Shown here: piece by piece, positions 60,801-64,000 of the stretch
Numbering within the stretch: the stretch's first letter is position 1
Layout: the number at the start of each line of letters is the position of its first letter
Source of the DNA: Martensiomyces pterosporus
Taxonomy: Eukaryota > Kickxellomycota > Kickxellomycetes > Kickxellales > Kickxellaceae
Direction: 5' to 3'
Length of the DNA stretch: 64,000 nucleotides
Assembly (NCBI GenBank): GCA_025201845.1
Contig: MU603971.1
Location: forward strand, 1 to 64,000
Program-made: the position numbers and the translations under genes
Notes under the pieces: generated by a model
The model's input: the letters and a program-made list of their open reading frames with translations, nothing else
The model's database searches: none
What the model was told of the DNA's origin: nothing

Positions 60801-62586
60801 GCGGCAAAGGCATGCTCTTTCCGCTAGCAGCCGCACTCTCCGGCACACTTGCGACAGCCACAGCACCCGACGAGACGCCAAACTCGGACATGTCGACGCT
60901 GCCAGGCAAGTTCCTCGCTGAGGCCGGCGGATTGGCCGTCAGCGCAGCAATAGCTGTGGACGACAAGTTCCGCTTGCCGACGCCAAAGTCTCTGCTCCTC
61001 GTCACGGCCTTTGACAGCGAATGCGAGGTGGCCGTAATCTCGTGCTTCGAGCCCGTGTTCGACCGCGGGCGGGCCGACACCAAGAACGTCAGCGGCGCAC
61101 CCGACGATCTATCGGTGGGGATAGAGAACGAGATCGGCGAGCCCGATCCCGGCGGGCTGCTATTGGAGTCAATGCCCGCCGCCGCAGGCTTTGGGAAACG
61201 GTCGTACGACTGGCCCGAGCCCAGGAAGCTCATCGACAGGTCCTTCCTGTTAAGCCTGCCGTTGCTGCCGCTGCTGCCTCCATTGACGCCAGCGAAGCTG
61301 GTGTCCAGGCCGCTGCCAACGGCTTTAAGGTATGGCGATCCATGGGATTTACCTGCCGTAGAGCTGCTGCTGGGCTGGGCTGGGCTCCTGGCCATGCCAT
61401 TTGGCACGGGGGTAAAGAAAGGCACAGACGACGATCGCTGGCTTCTGTCGTGAGTAATCAGAGCGGCATTGGTGGGGGCGTCTGTGAACGGCAGTGCAGG
61501 CTGCTCCTCGTGCGTGCTGACCGAGCCCCGGAGTGTGCTCCCACTACGCCAGAACGCCGTCCTGTTCAGCGCGTCGCTGGAGTCGGACCGCTTAAAGAGG
61601 TGGCTTTGGTGTGAGTGCTGCTTCGTGGTGGTGTGGAACGAAAAAAGCGGGGTGGACTCTTTCCTCGCCAGCATCTGGCGCCCGCCGTCGTTGTTCGCTC
61701 TGGTGCCATGGCTGCCCGACGTTCTCAGTGGGCCAGCTAAGCGCGAGCCCAGGATGGAGCCCCTGCGACGCCAGCTCGACTTGTCCTCATTTTTATCTTT
61801 CTGCTGGCGCTGCAAAGCAGAGCTCCGCTCCATGCTGAGCGAATACCTCTCCAGTGCAGCCCGTTCGTGGTCCAGGTCAGCAACGTGCAAAGGCAGCAAG
61901 CTGCTGCCAACCGGGCTCAAAGCTGCTGCTGTATGTTCCGTAGCTGCCGAATCATGCACGGTTGCGCTGCTCGTGGGCGGACGCTCTGCTGCACCTTTTG
62001 CAGCCCTTTGTGGGCTCTGCTTGCTGTCAGTGAGAAAGTTTATAACAGGTTTATCGATGGACAGTCTGGCCAGTCGCGAAGGCAGGCCGCTGGTATTGCT
62101 CTTTCCGCTTCTAACTGACAGCGCTGGCGTAGACGAACCATCGTCTCTCGAGCTGCACTCTGCAGCAGCAAAGCCAGCAGAGGTCGATGGCCTGCTGTAC
62201 ACGCTTGTCGAAACTCTGGGAGGCACAGCGGACGGAAGCGGCATCAGCTCGCCGGCAGCTTGCGTGGTGGGTGCCGTTGTACCTCTGCTCAGCATTGGCA
62301 TGAACGGCGTATGCGCGGCTGTAATGCGAGGGTTCTCCGTGGCTGCTGTAGGCGGGAGCTCAGTAGGCGGAACAATGCTTCTCGGCTTTGCAGCAGAGTG
62401 CCTACTGAAGCTGCCTTCTTCGGACAGGTCGCCAATGTCGCCGAGGTCGACACTGGCCCTGTCTGAGCCGGAAATGCCCAGAAGGCCCTTTAGCGAGGAC
62501 TTGAGGTGCTTTGACTTGCTGCCACTGCTGTTGCGGCCGTCGTTGTTTTCCTTGTGCCGGCCGATGGCCAGCGACAGCCTTCCCAT
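57805..62586 (-). CDS. very large CaMKK/LKB1-like Ser/Thr kinase with split kinase domain
   Basis: 1593 residues, one exon. About 690 disordered residues precede the kinase domain: NQYMIIRELGRGTHGKVKLA (Gly loop), YAIKIIDKE (Lys), VKREIAILKKCRHPNVVRL, YLVIEYMDGGEI, ILHRDLKPQNLL (catalytic loop, about 867) and KISDFGVSFLSRR (about 884). About 330 disordered residues then separate DFG from TAGTPAFFAPELCC (about 1213-1224), and about 160 more separate this from IDIWAMGVTLYCLIYGRVPF (about 1385). The domain ends near HPWVV at about 1503. CaMKK-type features (IEEIKTHPWVVKG, the TAGTPAF activation segment) suggest the Ssp1/Sak1/Elm1 family that activates Snf1/AMPK. The AMPK beta gene is in the same window. 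Confidence 0.88.
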   Translation of the reverse strand: MGRLSLAIGRHKENNDGRNSSGSKSKHLKSSLKGLLGISGSDRASVDLGDIGDLSEEGSFSRHSAAKPRSIVPPTELPPTAATENPRITAAHTPFMPMLSRGTTAPTTQAAGELMPLPSAVPPRVSTSVYSRPSTSAGFAAAECSSRDDGSSTPALSVRSGKSNTSGLPSRLARLSIDKPVINFLTDSKQSPQRAAKGAAERPPTSSATVHDSAATEHTAAALSPVGSSLLPLHVADLDHERAALERYSLSMERSSALQRQQKDKNEDKSSWRRRGSILGSRLAGPLRTSGSHGTRANNDGGRQMLARKESTPLFSFHTTTKQHSHQSHLFKRSDSSDALNRTAFWRSGSTLRGSVSTHEEQPALPFTDAPTNAALITHDRSQRSSSVPFFTPVPNGMARSPAQPSSSSTAGKSHGSPYLKAVGSGLDTSFAGVNGGSSGSNGRLNRKDLSMSFLGSGQSYDRFPKPAAAGIDSNSSPPGSGSPISFSIPTDRSSGAPLTFLVSARPRSNTGSKHEITATSHSLSKAVTRSRDFGVGKRNLSSTAIAALTANPPASARNLPGSVDMSEFGVSSGAVAVASVPESAAASGKSMPLPPSPVSTGTPARSIAGTSVSAAFEPLHEEPEGDEENDGGLLEQRADSDDVSEAPAAGALDEASNGDDDDGDDEQDACEAADAVHETHHMAVDYDPHTGRKMINQYMIIRELGRGTHGKVKLAFDTITGEYYAIKIIDKESRDKRLRPNARMLGGSKARRSGAAPYSPQSPRQGTRQKSSHGYLRIDVGKMEKVKREIAILKKCRHPNVVRLREVIDDAHARRIYLVIEYMDGGEILWRDENNLPVMSADEARRVFRDLVLGVEYLHYVGILHRDLKPQNLLHNKAGTVKISDFGVSFLSRRMSKRNLKDGNGAKGKAAAAAGAESLAGGSAIPSFKLTLATPDRHMSGNRNLSPALVADGKSPSPLRPAGSAAAFQGSHLHRYASQPLMNSPVLFASGPVLQRKGSVLMRSSRHGSTSSGSPEISSPLRQQQQADAPLSPLGLQRPFSQSIRRQATMGMTNEFGLRKASLPAAMRVPESPLGSPADRSGTLPVYKLPPELSSTDSNVYDPFDSSDSDEFFTSSDSESDYGGDGDQYEDNGGDSDASDSEDGIVFGASPSTNKDRGAVAATSRSDDDAKVPTTAGDSEAAGGRPRSEARGTLGEIDAEYDEKDEERELAKTAGTPAFFAPELCCTAEELAKMLKDERARRQARAKLVARQRNNTDPQPALAVQRRSSTQPLGLAGEGESSSRSSSGVRPASLFVENSASPFRHSTPLSIDSSRHQQHRMKRHSTIASLLAKPFSMARSSPAMASSSTSGTMTPLVRVEDAAAGCGKEEENEPLPANVITPAIDIWAMGVTLYCLIYGRVPFKASTEFELFSIIPRKPLEFPQFLEVAEDGDNELLAFDPSATTSPGAGLSEEHSPASASARRIPLPPLDPDLRDLLARLLDKDFRTRITIEEIKTHPWVVKGLDRPSSWAKETDPTRRPSVNITSQEVEQAMVPKVRQRGFRASVRRRISMFSPRGSRHQQQQHQQQQQQKPQNTSAKTKSSLDWLKIWH

Positions 62587-64000
62587 GGCCTAGTTCGCTT
62601 TTGTCTGTTGTTGCTGGGACGTCCCTGCGAGCCAAGTGTCTGAACCGCGAAGAGCGTCGCAAGCAAGGCCTCCTACTCTGCAGAAGGCGGGATTTCCTCT
62701 CGCACACGAACGAGGACCTTGAGGCGAGTGGTGTAAATGCGTGAATGTAGAGGCTGGAAGAGAAGAGTCTATGCAGCGGCTATTTGCGCGATAGTGGTGA
62801 CAGATAGGAGGGGGATACAAAGAAAGTGACTATATACAGTATAACAGAAGGCCAAACTTGGCAGGGCAGGTGCGGTGGCAATAGAGAAAGATGAGAGGAG
62901 AGGAGAGAGGAGAGAGGAGATGAAAGAGAGGAGAGAAAAGGGGAGGGCGCTCAAGGGCTGGCGTGGAGAGAATGAACTATAAACACGCAAAAAGGTGTGG
63001 AAGAGGCGAGTGGATGGGCGGTGAAAATCAAAAGAGGAGGAAGGTCCTGCCGCTTTATTTACCTCCACAAGTAGCACCTAAAAGCCGCTCGGTAGCTCCC
63101 CGTGTGCGCTCCGCTTTGGCCTCAGCTTCCCAGCTGGGAAGGCACTGAGGCGAGTGGCGAGGCAGGAGTGAGCCACCAGTGATCTTCTGCAATATAAGGC
63201 AGCATGCGCATGCTTTGCAGAGTGCTTGGGGCCGAAGCCTCCCGCTGCCTGTGCCAGCTGTGGACCTTTGGGCTGCGTGCCCAAGCTACAAAGCCTTTTC
63301 TACACAAAGAGTGCATCCAGGGCCACAGATTGCCCATGTGTGAGCGTTACATTGGGGCGGGGGTAGGCGGAGACGTGTATATTTAGTTTCTGCACTAGTT
63401 TGTTTTTAGCTGCCAAGTTCCAGATAGACAGAATCCCCAATGCAGGCCTTTCCAGCTCGGCTTGGGGCAGTCACACACATAGGAATGTGCAGCCACAGAG
63501 GATGCGTGTAGCACCGCAGGCGACGTAATAACAGCAAAGCAGCCCGCGCCGGGGTGGGACGGGTGGCAACTGCGCCTATCCCAGCCCCAGATGCAAGCGC
63601 ATATTGTTTGCACACTGGGCCCTAGTTCCTGCTCACTGCTGCATCCCTCGATTGCCTGGCAATAATGGCAGCCGCGTTAGTGCATTATGTATGAGGCCAA
63701 TACTGGACCGCCATTGTGTGTATATTAATGACGTGCAAAAGCAGCATCTGCCCCCATTAGTGGCTGTAGCTGTGGCTGCTGCTGGCAGGGTTGCTGGAGC
63801 CAGGTCCCACCAGCAATGCCAGATCCAGCAGCAATGCAAGATCCAGCAGCAATGCCAGATCCAGCTCACCGTAGGCCCGTGAATGGGAAGCGCAGTTCCG
63901 AGTTCTTGGCTGGTTGACGTCCGCAAATGAGGCCCAGAAGCACGCGGCTGAAGTCGCTGTGGGAAGGCAGCGATCACTCCGGCTAGATCAATCAGACTGA
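62587..64000. other. right end without a recognised gene
   Basis: 1.4 kb. It should hold the kinase promoter. A purine-rich GAGAGGAGA stretch lies at about 62885-62945, a TATATTTAG element near 63378, and a three-copy 18-bp repeat at about 63811-63865. Short ORFs have no support. Confidence 0.55.
63811..63865. repeat. three copies of an 18-bp unit
   Basis: CAGCAATGCCAGATCCAG and two near-identical copies in tandem, in non-coding sequence. Confidence 0.85.

Noticed and set aside
61469..62593. 374-codon antisense ORF in the kinase N-terminal region
   Set aside because: Overlaps the disordered part of the kinase; no domain and no independent promoter signal.
1..64000. tRNA, rRNA, transposon, CRISPR or viral sequences
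   Set aside because: No B-box-like tRNA core, transposase, reverse transcriptase, terminal repeats or spaced repeats were found by eye; a tRNAscan or repeat search would be needed to exclude short ones.

Overview
The window is nuclear DNA from a fungus. It has compact, GC-rich protein genes, short GT..AG introns clustered near 5' ends, and a full eukaryotic gene set (COG complex, GPI synthesis, RACK1, AMPK, Pex3, Rad52). It also carries an HemW/RSAD1-type radical SAM protein and a phytochelatin synthase, both patchy in fungi. With the codon usage and long low-complexity insertions, this points to an early-diverging lineage; Kickxellomycotina (Coemansia-like) is my guess and is not proven by the sequence. 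I saw no transposon, tRNA, rRNA, CRISPR array or viral copy.

Layout. 0.7-9 kb: a Ras-type GTPase (-), a large LRR protein like the mitotic scaffold Cdc11/Nud1 (-), then divergently a two-BIR Bir1 gene (+) broken by an assembly gap. 12-24 kb: riboflavin-type deaminase (+), Rab geranylgeranyltransferase alpha (-), malate dehydrogenase (+), RING protein with SUMO-interaction-like motifs (-), a two-pass membrane protein (-), COG8 (+), mitochondrial 3-hydroxyacyl-CoA dehydrogenase (+), HemW-like protein (+). 24-35 kb: peroxisomal ABCD transporter (+), small membrane protein (+), SRR1-like protein (-), GPI1 (-), 94-aa membrane protein (-), LEO1 (+), RACK1/Cpc2 (+) with a U24-like snoRNA in its second intron. 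35-48 kb: secreted DUF7137-like protein (+), PA-TM-RING ubiquitin ligase (+), RGG-rich protein (-), AMPK beta (-), one-pass membrane protein (+), Ysc84/SH3YL1-like actin protein (-), PB1-like protein (-). 48-64 kb: Pex3 (+), phytochelatin synthase (+), Rad52 (-, broken by a second gap), mitochondrial bL17 (+), flavodoxin-like quinone reductase (-), a very large CaMKK/LKB1-like kinase (-), and 1.4 kb without a gene.

Many neighbours are head-to-head pairs sharing one promoter region: Cdc11-like/Bir1, Bet4/MDH, membrane protein/COG8, 94-aa protein/LEO1, AMPK beta/TM protein, Rad52/bL17. Functional threads are mitosis and cytokinesis (Cdc11-like, Bir1), vesicle traffic (Bet4, COG8, Ras), peroxisome and fatty-acid metabolism (ABCD, Pex3, HADH), and energy sensing (AMPK beta with a candidate upstream kinase).

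Several genes are only complete once hidden exons are added: a 52-nt first exon that restores the Ras P-loop, an exon that codes only the start Met of Bet4, a 14-nt microexon in the Ysc84-like gene and a 21-nt exon in the PA-TM-RING gene. Both N gaps are flanked by near-identical copies with small differences, which looks like unmerged alleles. I found no convincing undescribed multi-gene system; the noteworthy signals are at gene-structure and protein-architecture level.
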